A stretch of 64,000 nt of DNA from Actinostola sp. cb2023 (taxonomy: Eukaryota > Cnidaria > Anthozoa > Actiniaria > Actinostolidae): contig JAUJYZ010001264.1 in assembly GCA_033675265.1 (NCBI GenBank), positions 1 through 64,000 on the forward strand, written 5' to 3'. The first letter of the stretch is position 1; every line of letters starts with the position of its first letter. A model generated the notes under the pieces. The model worked only from the letters and a program-made list of their open reading frames with translations, was not told the origin of the DNA and did not search any database. A program made the position numbers and the translations under genes. Positions 51,550-61,883 of the stretch are shown one piece after another.

Positions 51550-52065
51550 CAGTGGAACCCCGCCTTACGGACACCCCGGTATAACGGACACCCCGGTATA
51601 ACGGACAGTTTTATAGGTCCCGGCGGAAAGGTGATACATTTTCTGTTAAATCCTGTGGTATTGAAAAATAAATTGAATTGAATTGAATTGAATTGTTAAA
51701 AATACCCCGTTATAACGGACACCCGTTATAACGGACAACGGACACTTTTTTACAGCCCGAACATACAAAATCAACCCCGTTATAACGGACAGTTTGAGTA
51801 CAATCTTTCGTCACACCGTTAATTGTTCGTGAAGATTTATTCCTGATTAGAGACGAATGGAAATTAATATTTGCAAGAGGATGAGCATTTTGTTGGAAAA
51901 AGAACAAAGTTTCACTTGTATTATCAAGAGTTTCATGTATGCTATAATAGAAAAAATTCAATAAAGTGTGACGTAATCTGTAAGAAACCCCGTTATTACG
52001 GACACCCCGTTATAATGGACACTTTCTCTGGTCCCTTCGGTGTCCGTTATAACGGGGTTCCACTG
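51550..52065. mobile_element. pogo/Tigger-like MITE (TA target site)
   Basis: Ends CAGTGGAACCCCG and CGGGGTTCCACTG flanked by TA on both sides. The termini carry tandem CCCCGTTATAACGGACA-type repeats facing inward from each end. No transposase. The terminal sequence and TA duplication match the pogo/Tigger branch of Tc1/mariner transposons. The interior includes a (GAATT)n tract (51668-51693). Confidence 0.8.
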
Positions 52066-52275
52066 TACTTTGTTCTGGTCGTTCTGGTTTCGGTGAGTTT
52101 AATCAGTATGCAAATAATGCAATTACCAGCAAGCTGACCAATCAGCTTCTTTAACCAGAATCGGGTCAAAAATGACGTCACAGTACAGGAATTCTGCACT
52201 TACAACGCTGACGCGACCCTGTGGTGCGACCGCCAAAAAGCGGCTGTATTCGCAGGCTACTTTGTGTGCAGCCCG

Positions 52276-52350
52276 AAAAAGTCCTCCATCGGTTGTAAAG
52301 CGCGCGCATTGAGACAATGTGAAATGCGGCGCTATATAAGAAACGACTTA
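52276..52350 (+). repeat. Possible SINE/LINE 3' tail
   Basis: The stretch TGTAAAGCGCGCGCATTGAG followed by GCGGCGCTATATAAGAAACG resembles the conserved 3' domain shared by several SINE families and their partner LINEs. No A/B-box promoter was identified upstream. Weak call from motif recall. Confidence 0.3.
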
Positions 52351-52355
52351 TTCAA

Positions 52356-52468
52356 TTCAAATCTTTTTCTAAATTCAAAGAGAACTTATTCCAAGTAAAC
52401 CTACTATGTGAAAAATTACATTTAAAAATGTGTAAGATGATCCTCGGAGTTAACTCAAAAACTACTAA
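52356..52468 (+). pseudogene. LINE ORF2 fragment, upstream piece (plus strand)
   Basis: The frame encodes KFKENLFQVNLLCEKLHLKM followed by CKMILGVNSKTTN. The latter resembles the segment before the SELGRFPLHI motif in the C-terminal half of some non-LTR retrotransposon ORF2 proteins. SELGRFPLHI itself is found at about 54270, beyond the TIR element at 52469-54240; deleting that element joins the two pieces with little gap. The 5' part (reverse transcriptase, endonuclease) is missing. Confidence 0.65.
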
Positions 52469-53218
52469 TTAGTCGGGCTTCCTGTGGAACACCCGACTCT
52501 AAAAATGAGAAGCGTTCTTTGTCGTCGTTGACCTCAAATCCAGCGCATGCGCCCTGTGCCGGCCGCTAAGATAATCACCGAAGGCTCAAACCACATGGCT
52601 TATCAAGACGGATCAAGACGAGACATCGCACATCGTCCTCTTTCTTCACAAACCTTGTCGAAGGAAGGTTATGTCGTCTTGTGATCGTGAGAAAAAACCA
52701 TTTGAACGAAATATGTCTAATACGCTCATCTCACATACAAACTCACACACCGTTAGCGGTAGACCTACTCTAAAAGATGTGGAGCGTTTTCGGACCAGGT
52801 CGTTCCGCGGATTCAATTCAAATGCTAGTAAAATACGGTTAGATTTTGTTTGTATGGAATTTCATGTATTCAGTAGAAGACATGGTAAATACTCTTGATG
52901 ATTGTGATGTTCTAGAGAAAGTGATGGATCTAAGCAATGTACACAAGTATAATGATGCATGTTAAGGTGACAATAAATGTACAACAATTCAGATCGCGTT
53001 ATGCAAAGTATGTCCATTATAATTATAAAACTTACTCGTGTTGTGTGTGAATGTCATGGCTCTAGTTATTTTTGTAGAAGCGATCGTTTATCTCGTCACG
53101 TCCTGTGTATTGAATTTCATGTATTCAGTATAACTGACATGGTAAATACTCTTGATGATTGTGATATTCTAGTGAAAGCTATTCTTGTGCTGGGAGATTT
53201 GATTATTGTACATATACA

Positions 53219-54054
53219 CAGGGGCGGATACAGGGGGGGTGGATTGGGTGGCTAGCCACCCCCCTCTAGAGGTTTAACTGATATAAAATATGAATTAGAA
53301 GTACAGTGGAACACGGCCTAACGGACACCCGGTTAATACGGACACCCGGTTATAATTATTACGGACATTGTTCTGTCCCGGCTGAATCGAAACTCCAACA
53401 AATGCCTATAAAATATACCCGGTTAATACGGACACCCGGTTAATACGGATACTGCGTCTCGTCCCGATGGTGTCCGTATTAACCGGGTTCCACTGTATTG
53501 TAAGTGTTCTAACACTCCCTTTCATGTTTCGCGTTATTACACGGTTTAGGAGAAACCGGTTGTAAACCAGCCTTGGTCAGAGCAGAGCACGATTCATAGC
53601 GCGTTCTTACGGACTTTCGTGAATTAAAGGATTGTTCGAATCGATTCAGCCATCGAAATTCTCAAGTGTTAGTCAGCATTGGTTTGCTGAGACAGTGTAG
53701 GAAGTAATTAGCGATATGTGTAAATCACAAATAACTCTTGGAGAACGCTGGAAATAGCATTTCCGAGCCTCTAGATTTCAGAATTTTCTGGGGGGCATGC
53801 CCCCATACCCCCCTACCGGCTCACGCCTACGGCGCTCGCTATGCGTCTTCCCCACCGCTTGGCCATTGCTACAGCCCTGGTTCACTTTTGTGGACCAGCA
53901 AAAAAAAAGGTCTACCTAACTACGCTCCTGGCGTAAATAAACACCGGGCCTGAACAATTATAATCAGTCGATTCTATGAGGGAGAATATAATTATACCTT
54001 GAAAGAGCTTTACGATTATCCACCCCCCTTTGTAAAATCCTGGATCCGCCACTG
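53219..54054. mobile_element. hAT-like non-autonomous element
   Basis: Ends CAGGGGCGGATACAGG and CCTGGATCCGCCACTG are typical hAT-type short TIRs, followed inward by G-rich and C-rich runs (GGGTGGCTAGCCACCCCCC on the left, CCACCCCCCTTTGT on the right). The 8-bp target duplication is not clean. A pogo-like MITE (53304-53495) is nested inside. The frame at 53738-53953 is not recognised as transposase. Confidence 0.65.
53304..53495. mobile_element. pogo/Tigger-like MITE, 192 bp (TA target site)
   Basis: Ends CAGTGGAACACGG and CCGGGTTCCACTG flanked by TA. Inward-facing repeats of CCGGTTAATACGGACAC type. Related in design to the element at 51550-52065 but a distinct subfamily (GGTTAATACGG instead of CGTTATAACGG). 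Confidence 0.85.
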
Positions 54055-54240
54055 ATACAATACTTTATGATCATTCTAAACCATAGTGCGTTAATGAATT
54101 ACCTTGCCTACGTGTTTGATGCATTAGTCTAGGGCGCGCGGGCTCTTCATTGACAATGGATATATGGTCGAGAGCAAATCAGATTCAGTCGAGATTACCG
54201 ATTGCAGCAACCACTGCTTGCTCCAAGAAGCCCGACTTAA

Positions 54241-55124
54241 CGCTACTAGAGCGTCTAGTTCGGCTGTAAGATCGGAACTTGGACGTTTTCCCTTACATAT
54301 TTCTATCTATAACTCAATTATTAATGTTTTCTTTCATCTAAACAAACATAAAGAAAATTATATTATTACCCAAGCTTTACAGGTGATTTAAATAACAATA
54401 ACACATTTACTTGGTTCATTATTGAAACTAGGGAACATTAACCCAACTGATGGCTCCAAAGGATCAATTAAATCATTTATTGGCCAATTAAAAAATCGTT
54501 ACATAGATAATTGGGAAAAAGAAAGAGATGAAATATTAGCGGGAAACAAAAAATCAAAATTAGAATTATTTCTTAAACATAACTATAAGTTTGAAGAATA
54601 TCTTAACGTAACTAGTGATTATAAAATACGTAAATCTGTTACTGAATTTAGAATGTCTTCCCACAACTTCCCAATCGAAAAAGGTAGACATAATAATACC
54701 CCTAGAAATGAGAGGAAATGTTCAAATGTGAAAACAATGAAATTGGTGATGAATTTCACTATTTTTGTAGTTGCTCACATTACAAATTACAACAAATTAG
54801 ATCTGATTTTACTAATTTGATATTAATTAAATACAAACTCTTCATTTGATTTATTTAATAATAAAAGTCTATTTCATTACATACTGTCAATGAAGGACGA
54901 AAACATTATTAAAATAAGTAGTAACTATATATATCAAATCATGGAATGTTACGAATTAATTATGAACATATAAATATTACTTTAGATAATATATTAATTT
55001 GTTTTTTCTACATAATGAAATGTATACACTTACTATTACAGTTTCACTCATATAATTAATATGAACTTTTGTAAAATATTATTGGAGTATACTCATGTAC
55101 ACTATATTTGTACCAAAGTACCAA
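54241..55124 (+). pseudogene. LINE ORF2 C-terminal region and 3' end (plus strand)
   Basis: Continuation of the LINE begun at 52356. The frame reads AVRSELGRFPLHISIYNSII, an in-frame stop at 54389-54391, then GSIKSFIGQLKNRYIDNW and RKSVTEFRMSSHNFPIEKGR. The SHNFPIEKGR block precedes a Cys/His cluster typical of the C-terminal zinc-knuckle-like region of this LINE group; here the frame changes near 54725 and the cluster (KCENNEIGDEFHYFCSC) lies in another frame. A further frame change near 54845 leads to SMKDENIIKISSNYIYQIME and a stop near 54973. The following AT-rich stretch to 55124 looks like the 3' untranslated region; an AATAAA at 55670 beyond the next MITE may be its end. At least one stop and two frame changes: a dead copy. 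Confidence 0.75.
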
Positions 55125-55126
55125 TA

Positions 55127-55667
55127 CAGTCATTTGCAAAAATTCTGGCTGCTACGAAATATCAATATATCAATCATCGGGTGCATTATGGGTAATGAAA
55201 TAATCGAGAATTCTCCTTGAATCGGATTGACGCCAGCAAAGTACATACAACTTATTTGACATTTTAGTGTGTAGTACGGCTGGATATTTTTAATACAAAG
55301 ACAAGTAAAAATGTCCAGCCGTACTACTCACTAAAATGTTAAATAAGTTATTTATTATCCAACCCTTTTGTGATGAAATACACTCATCCTGAGGGATATT
55401 TATATAAAAGTGCGCGCGCGAAATAGACAAGTAAAAATATCGCTGGATATTTTTACTCGCTCCAGTCCTACTCGCGCGATATTTTTACTCGTCTAGTGTA
55501 TAGTTGGATAATAAGTAGAAATATTTGGTATAACGTTTGTTTTAGTTTTACGTTTTGTTTCATACTTTGTTAGGAAACTCAAAATAGTATTATTTAATTA
55601 CCCATAATGCACCCGATTTATTGATATATTGATATTTCGTAGCGGCCAGAATTTTTGCAAATGACTG
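55127..55667. mobile_element. Tc1/mariner-like MITE (TA target site) with internal hairpins
   Basis: Ends CAGTCATTTGCAAAAATTCT and its inverse are flanked by TA; the inverted repeat extends about 80 bp through GGTGCATTATGGGTAAT. The centre holds two more palindromes. One is about 55250-55345, with GTAGTACGGCTGG and CCAGCCGTACTAC; the other is about 55418-55500, with CGCGCGA and GATATTTTTACTCG blocks in both orientations. Non-coding. It sits in the LINE 3' region. Confidence 0.8.
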
Positions 55668-56279
55668 TAAATAAACATTATTATGTTAAGAGGATATTTT
55701 TTTACGAACGCGCGTATTGAGCGCCAAAAGCCAATAGGATGGCAAATACGTTTTGTACAAGGCTAAAACTGCTTTAGTAAAGAGTTCAAGTTATTTGTGA
55801 TGGTTTTTGACCGGTAAAAGTGAAATTAGAGTGTTAAGGGGGGTCGGTACTATCTCGTTGCCAGGTAACACGGTTGCTATGTCGCGAGACCGGAAGTGAT
55901 ATTTTCTTTCCGAACTGACTTACGCAAACATTGTTTTGTTTTGTTTTACTTTTGTTTCATTCAGGAAAATACACGATATAATAATTTTGTAGCAGGTTTT
56001 ATTAATTATATGCACTAAGTATACTTTTATTAGAAGTGACATTGTTTTTCAGAACTGAAAACTCGCCGAGATTTTCAATATTTTAGACTCAAGTTCAACA
56101 CAACAACAAATTTTCACTGAAAAGAAAGAGGAAGTTGACTCGCTAAAGATAGAAAACAAAGAGCAAAAGAATAAGCGAATAATCGTTGGACATACACTAC
56201 TCACTAGCCGAGACTTCCCAGTGCGACTGAAGTCAATGTCAAAACACAAACCGGCGAAATCCTGTGTACGTGTATTTAA

Positions 56280-57150
56280 GGACGTTCGCGGGCAAAAAAA
56301 CTAAACATGTTTTTTCCCTGAAACTTCGTATGGTGAAATAAGATCATTATAGAAGCTAAATGAGCAAATAAAAAATGGGGGTCACCGACATCGCTATGGA
56401 GCCAGATTTCTTCAAAGTATACCCTTTTTCTGATCGAAAATTACGTGCGTTAAATCCACGGAAAGTCGAGAATGACAGGTATTTTTTTGTAGAAAAACTA
56501 AACGGATTGCTAAAATTTTCCTCAAATGGCGTACAATTACAGAGCATTAGAATCCGGCGGTAGGTTTTTGATTGACACAATTCCCAAAGAATTCAGAGGG
56601 ATTTTGTGTGCAGCGTATGTCACGCTCTCCTATGGCTCTTCAGAGATTTCAGTTCGATTGACTTTGAAGAAACGGAAAATGCCACCTTCAAACCTCTTTA
56701 TTTGTGCTTGAATTGCCAGTTTATTCATTCCTTACATATTCGTCTTTTATATTCCGTTGGTAGGTTTTTGATTTGTATTTTAACAATGCAGTAAAAAGCA
56801 AAAATGTATCAAAATCATGCTGTTTTTCGCCTAAACAAGACTCGCCTCATCTGCATATGTGAAACAATGACCTTTTGTATAACATAAGTTTGATATGTTT
56901 ATCAAAATCTAAACATGTTTTTTTCTTTAAATTTGGTACATGGGGAGCTTTTATGATTCTTTGTAAAATCAAAAAAAAAAAATGGGGGTCACCGGTATCG
57001 TTCTCGAGATATTAGCCGATGAAAATCGTCTACGTAACATGCGTGATTGGCTGCCATCTTGGACGTGAGGAAAGAGGACTGGACCGAGATGATTCGAACC
57101 TTGATTTTATGCGCAGAAAAGATGCGCGTGAACTATGCGCGCGAACGTCC
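56280..57150. mobile_element. Nested TTAA-flanked element, 871 bp
   Basis: Ends GGACGTTCGCG and CGCGAACGTCC are inverse and flanked by TTAA (56276-56279, 57151-57154). An internal direct repeat is seen: CTAAACATGTTTTTT at about 56300 and 56912, each followed about 60-75 bp later by AATGGGGGTCACCG. Small frames across it show no recognisable domain. Confidence 0.7.
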
Positions 57151-57339
57151 TTAACCATCATTTCCAAAGTTTTGCGTTGGAGAAACATGTTCGACATCAA
57201 TTCAGGAGTCTCCAGTACTTCAGTGTCTGGGCAGAAGCAGCTTAAACTACGCAATTCAAGGAATATTTGAGCCGCTTTTGCAAGATATAAAGACATGTAC
57301 AGCGACTTGCCACTTGCCACTTTTATCGAGTTGAGTCTG

Positions 57340-57382
57340 CTTGTTACAATGCATTCTGGGTAATTTTAAAGATGGCGGAGGA
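57340..57382 (+). promoter_or_regulatory. Promoter-like motif pair (ZNF143/STAF-like and YY1-like)
   Basis: ACAATGCATTCTGGGTAATT resembles, in inverse orientation, the ZNF143/STAF motif, and 10-15 bp downstream AAGATGGCGG is the YY1 core spanning a start codon. In animals this pairing is common at housekeeping transcription starts. Whether it acts here is unknown; it lies inside a transposon. Confidence 0.3.
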
Positions 57383-57494
57383 GCTAAGTGACCTGGCTGC
57401 TTGCATTTCAACAAATTACTTCCGGTCTGCAAAATCAAGTTTTTCTCGTCGGAAAAAAAGTTTATATGCGGTTTTTCGATATTTTAATAAATAA
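57372..57494 (+). CDS. Small open frame, 40 residues, unknown
   Basis: Begins MAEELSDLAACISTNYF at an ATG inside the YY1-like AAGATGGCGG context (a good initiation context) and runs 40 codons to TAA; the second half is basic (SRRKKSLYAVFRYF). No domain recognised. It could be a captured first exon, with splicing into distant sequence, or chance. It lies within the TTAA-flanked element, between the nested element and the right terminus. Confidence 0.2.
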   Translation: MAEELSDLAACISTNYFRSAKSSFSRRKKSLYAVFRYFNK

Positions 57495-57892
57495 ACGTGA
57501 ATTATCTAAAACTTAGCGCAAGGGATTTGTTATATTTTAAAAACTAAGAAAGTTACAAGCAAATACGTGGTTTTGTAAACACGAATTTTAGCGTCATTGT
57601 CTTATTTTTCCGAAATTCAAAAAACGCATGCATGAATGTTTTGGAAACGTTCTTAAAAACATACTGATAACAATAATTTTTGAAAAAAAATCGAAACGCC
57701 CTTGAAAAACGTGTTTTTCTGCTTTGGGTCACGTGACAATGGGCGTGGCCCGGTGACGTCATCATTACATTTCCACTTACACTGAATGACTATGTTCCAA
57801 ATTTCACGACTGTAAACCAAATATTAATTGACTTATGGCAATTTCACTTTCTCTAGCAACGATCATCAAAAGATAGTACCGACCCCCCTTAA

Positions 57893-58063
57893 CCCAAAGT
57901 GAAATTTTGATTTGAAAACTGTCCACATGGGCTAGATATCAGTATATTTGCTAGTATTGCTGATATTTTCCCCTTAATTACCTCAAATTTGAACTGTCCA
58001 AAAGGGCTGGTTTTTGGCAATTTTTGCAGATATTACGCGATGTTGAAATAAATATCTTCTTAG
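57893..58063. other. Unassigned short interval
   Basis: Non-coding, no repeat recognised beyond loosely repeated GAAAATT and AACTGTCCA-type words. Confidence 0.4.
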
Positions 58064-58580
58064 TCATCATACATATTACACAGGGTTCCCAAAAACATTT
58101 TTTCACCATTCGTAACCATTAGAAAGCACCATTCACCATTGCACTTTTAGTGTTACCATTCGTACCATTCGTTCCATTCGTACGATTCGTACGATTGTAC
58201 GATTCGTACGATTGTACGATTCGTACGATTCGTTCGATTCGTTCGATTCTTACGATCGTTTGATTCGTTCAATTCGTTCGATTCGTTCGATTCGTTCGAT
58301 TCGTGCGATTGTACGATTCGTTCGATTCGTGCGATTCGTTCGATTCGTTCGATTCGTTCGATTCGTGCGATTGTACGATTCGTTCGATTCGTGCGATTCG
58401 TTCGATTCGTTCGATTCGTTCGATTCGTTCGATTCGTTCGATTCGTTCGATTCGTTCGATTTGTACCATTTTCTAAGGGCCATGTGTATCCTCTGTTAAT
58501 CATCATACATATTACACAGGGTTTTCGCCGAGAAGAAATACCAAGTTCACCATTCGAACCATTAGAAAACACGAACAAAT
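58064..58580. repeat. 9-bp minisatellite between degenerate flanking repeats
   Basis: 58153-58466 is a tandem of TTCGATTCG units with TACGATTGTACGATTCG variants. On each side stands a copy of TCATCATACATATTACACAG followed by GGTT (58064-58087 and 58500-58523), then CACCATTCG...ACCATTAGAAA. Because the unit is nine bases, several frames stay open on both strands (Asn-Arg-Thr, Glu-Arg-Ile, Phe-Asp-Ser repeats); none looks like a gene. Further ACAGGGTTCCCG-type words continue to about 58700. Confidence 0.85.
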
Positions 58581-59374
58581 CGTACCAATCTTTTAGGGCC
58601 CTCTATAAAACCGCCATCACACAGGGTTCCCGAATAGAAACAGTACTTGTACAAATTCCACAGGTTTCCCGATAGCAAATATGAAGTTCACATGGTCCCC
58701 GAAAACAGTATTGCCACTGTGCATTCGAGATTTCGAAGCATTAGATAGCACCATTCATCATTAAAAAGGAGATATGTACTCCGAAATTTTTTTTAATGAA
58801 GGCCACAAAATCTCGTACTTCGTACGAATCGGTTCTAATGGTGATTATCCGAGAATATTTTTTTTACGAAAATAACACTAATTAAGTCTTTTCTTTTGCT
58901 TTGCGCGTGCGCGTATAGCAAAATAGAATTGGGTCGACTGTGGCCGTAAATTATGGAAATATCAATTTCTCCATTCGTATCTGGTTGTGTGTATTGGACA
59001 ACACTCTTCGTGACAAGACTTCGCTGCAGTGGTGAAGTAATAGGGACTTTAAGCATCGAGGACGGGGACGTGAGGACGACGGCAGAGAAACAATACTAAA
59101 GAATTCCTAATTCGAGGCTTTGGAACGACTTCTCATACTCATTAATTATTACATGCAATGGCCTAAAGGCAATAAATAAAGAGTTTCAAGATTTTAGCCC
59201 GGAAAAGCAAGTATTCCGGTCTTTGCATATGCTCTGCTCATGCGCAGAGTCGAGGACATCGTATCCCATGCACATGTGTTGGCCTCTTGAGTAGTATGGA
59301 GTAGAGCCTGCTTTCAGATTGAAGCGAATTCGGACAGAGTGGTACTGCCTCTACTCTGTCCAAGATCCCGATGA
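58581..59374. other. Unassigned DNA
   Basis: No gene recognised. The minus-strand frame at 58835-59056 shows no domain. Degenerate CAGGTTTCCCGA/CATGGTCCCCGA words at the start look like decayed relatives of the preceding repeat. Confidence 0.4.
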
Positions 59375-59573
59375 GTCATGAGGGACGATTTACTGGGGAA
59401 AGTAACTAGAAATTTTTCCAGTAACTGGATTTTTTTTCCAGTTACTCTCCCCAGTACTTACCATTAGGGACGATTAGAACTAATCGTCCCTCATGACTGT
59501 ACATGAGTTCTTATCCCTCATATAACAATCAGTAACTGGAAACAAATTCCAGTTACTCTCGCCAGTACTTTCC
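59375..59573. repeat. Stem-loop cluster at the edge of the 23-bp minisatellite
   Basis: GTCATGAGGGACGATT (59375-59390) is perfectly inverted at 59482-59497. Inside it, TACTGGGGAAAGTAACT pairs with AGTTACTCTCCCCAGTA, and CCAGTAACTGG is itself palindromic. A second hairpin, CAGTAACTGGAAACAAATTC followed by CAGTTACTCTCGCCAGTA, follows at 59531-59570. The tandem repeat begins eight bases later. Confidence 0.75.
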
Positions 59574-59580
59574 GTACTTT

Positions 59581-61883
59581 CTGAACTGAATGACTAGGCA
59601 TAGCTGAACTGAATGACTAGGCATAGCTGAACTGAATGACTAGGCATAGTTGAACTGAATGACTAGGCATAGCTGAACTGAATGACTAGGCAAAGCTTAA
59701 CTGAATGACTAGGCATAGCTAAACTGAATGATTAGGCATAGCTGAACAGAATGACTAGGCATAGCTGAACTGAATGACTAGGCATAGCTGAACTGAACGA
59801 CTAGGCATAGCTGAACTGAATGACTAGGTATAGCTGGACTGAATGACTATATAGGCATAGCTGAACTGAATGACTAGGTATAGCTGAACTGAATGACTAG
59901 ACATAGCTGAACTGAATGACTAGGCACAGCTGAACTGAATGACTAGGCATAGCTGAACTGAATGACTAGGCATAGCTGAACTGAATGACTAGACATAGCT
60001 GAACTGAATGACTAGGCACAGCTGAACTGAATGACTAGGCATAGCTGAACTGAATGACTAGGCATAGCTGAACTGAATGACTAGACATAGCTGAACTGAA
60101 TGACTAGGCATAGCTGAACTGAATGACTATAGGCATAGCTGAACTGAATGACTAGGCATAGCTGAACTGAATGACTAGGCATAGCTGAACTGAATGACTA
60201 GGCATAGCTGAACTGAATGACTAGGCATAGTTGAACTGAATGACTAGGCATAGCTGAACTGAATGACTAGGCAAAGCTTAACTGAATGACTAGGCATAGC
60301 TAAACTGAATGATTAGGCATAGCTGAACAGAATGACTAGGCATAGCTGAACTGAATGACTAGGCATAGCTGAACTGAACGACTAGGCATAGCTGAACTGA
60401 ATGACTAGGTATAGCTGGACTGAATGACTATATAGGCATAGCTGAACTGAATGACTAGGTATAGCTGAACTGAATGACTAGACATAGCTGAACTGAATGA
60501 CTAGGCACAGCTGAACTGAATGACTAGGCATAGCTGAACTGAATGACTAGGCATAGCTGAACTGAATGACTAGACATAGCTGAACTGAATGACTAGGCAT
60601 AGCTGAACTGAATGACTATAGGCATAGCTGAACTGAATGACTAGGCATAGCTGAACTGAATGACTAGGCATAGCTGAACTGAATGACTAGGCATAGCTGA
60701 ACTGAATGACTAGGCATAGTTGAACTGAATGACTAGGCATAGCTGAACTGAATGACTAGGCAAAGCTTAACTGAATGACTAGGCATAGCTAAACTGAATG
60801 ATTAGGCATAGCTGAACAGACAGAATGACTAGGCATAGCTGAACTGAATGACTAGGCATAGCTGAACTGAACGACTAGGCATAGCTGAACTGAATGACTA
60901 GGTATAGCTGGACTGAATGACTATATAGGCATAGCTGAACTGAATGACTAGGTATAGCTGAACTGAATGACTAGACATAGCTGAACTGAATGACTAGGCA
61001 CAGCTGAACTGAATGACTAGGCATAGCTGAACTGAATGACTAGGCATAGCTGAACTGAATGACTAGACATAGCTGAACTGAATGACTAGGCACAGCTGAA
61101 CTGAATGACTAGGCATAGCTGAACTGAATGACTAGGCATAGCTGAACTGAATGACTAGACATAGCTGAACTGAATGACTAGGCATAGCTGAACTGAATGA
61201 CTATAGGCATAGCTGAACTGAATGACTAGGCATAGCTGAACTGAATGACTAGGTATAGCTGAACTGAATGACTAGACATAGCTGAACTGAATGACTAGGC
61301 ATAGCTGAACTGAATGACTAGGCATCAGTAGCTGAACTGAATGACTAGGCATAGCTGAACTGAATGACTAGGCATAGCTGAACTGAATGACTAGGCATAG
61401 CTGAACTGAATGACTAGGTATAGCTGAACTGAATGACTAGGCATAGCTGAACTGAATGACTAGGCATAGCTGAACTGAATGACTAGGTATAGCTGAACTG
61501 AATGACTAGGCATAGCTGAACTGAATGACTAGGTATAGCTGAACTGAATGACTATAGGCATAGCTGAACTGAATGACTAGGCATCAGTAGCTGAACTGAA
61601 TGACTAGGCATAGCTGAACTGAATGACTAGGCATAGCTGAACTGAATGACTAGGCATAGCTGAACTGAATGACTAGGTATAGCTGAACTGAATGACTAGG
61701 CATAGCTGAACTGAATGACTAGGCATAGCTGAACTGAATGACTAGGTATAGCTGAACTGAATGACTAGGCATAGCTGAACTGAATGACTAGGTATAGCTG
61801 AACTGAATGACTATAGGCATAGCTGAACTGAATGACTAGGTATAGCTAAACTGAATGACTAGGTATAGCTGAACTGAATGACT
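59581..61883. repeat. 23-bp minisatellite, about 100 units
   Basis: Tandem 23-bp units containing GAACTGAATGACTAGGCATA. Recurrent variants (GGTATAGC, GACATAGC, GGCACAGC, CAAAGCTTAACTG, GATTAGGC, a TATA insertion) recur in the same order. The diagnostic CAAAGCTTAACTG block appears at 59691, 60272 and 60771, so blocks of about 500-580 bp have been duplicated. A GGCATCAGTAGC variant occurs twice (about 61321 and 61581) with similar surroundings. The array runs directly into the 38-bp repeat next to the Rep pseudogene, and two more units occur at 63692-63747. Confidence 0.97.

Larger units (their letters stand above)
51144..52262. mobile_element. TIR DNA transposon, about 1.1 kb, non-autonomous
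   Basis: A perfect 25-bp inverted repeat (CTGCGAATACAGCCGCTTTT... at 51173-51197, its inverse at 52232-52256) is extended outward by GTAGCC/GGCTAC and inward by CCACAGGG/CCCTGTGG and TCCTGTACTGTGAC/GTCACAGTACAGGA. A C-rich run (51149-51169) has expanded inside the left terminus. A pogo/Tigger-like MITE (51550-52065) is nested within it. No transposase frame. Superfamily unresolved. Confidence 0.7.
52469..54240. mobile_element. TIR DNA transposon of about 1.8 kb inserted in the plus-strand LINE
   Basis: TTAGTCGGGCTTC at the left end and GAAGCCCGACTTAA at the right end are inverse; CTACTA flanks both sides (52462-52467 and 54243-54248), probably part of an 8-bp target duplication. The LINE coding sequence resumes immediately after. 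Inside are a partial 250-bp duplication (AATTTCATGTATTCAGTA at about 52858 and 53113, each followed by CATGGTAAATACTCTTGATG) and a nested hAT-like MITE. No transposase frame found. Confidence 0.65.
55838..57888. mobile_element. TTAA-flanked (piggyBac-like) non-autonomous element, about 2.05 kb
   Basis: Ends GGGGGGTCGGTACTATCT and AGATAGTACCGACCCCCC are perfect inverse, with TTAA immediately outside each (55834-55837, 57889-57892). A TTAA target is the hallmark of piggyBac transposons. No piggyBac transposase is visible. A second TTAA element (56280-57150) is nested inside. The remaining interior contains a promoter-like segment and a small open frame (57340-57494). Confidence 0.75.

Noticed and set aside
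58153..58675. Asn-Arg-Thr, Glu-Arg-Ile and Phe-Asp-Ser repeat proteins up to 141 residues
   Set aside because: A 9-bp tandem repeat keeps frames open on both strands; there is no non-repeat domain.
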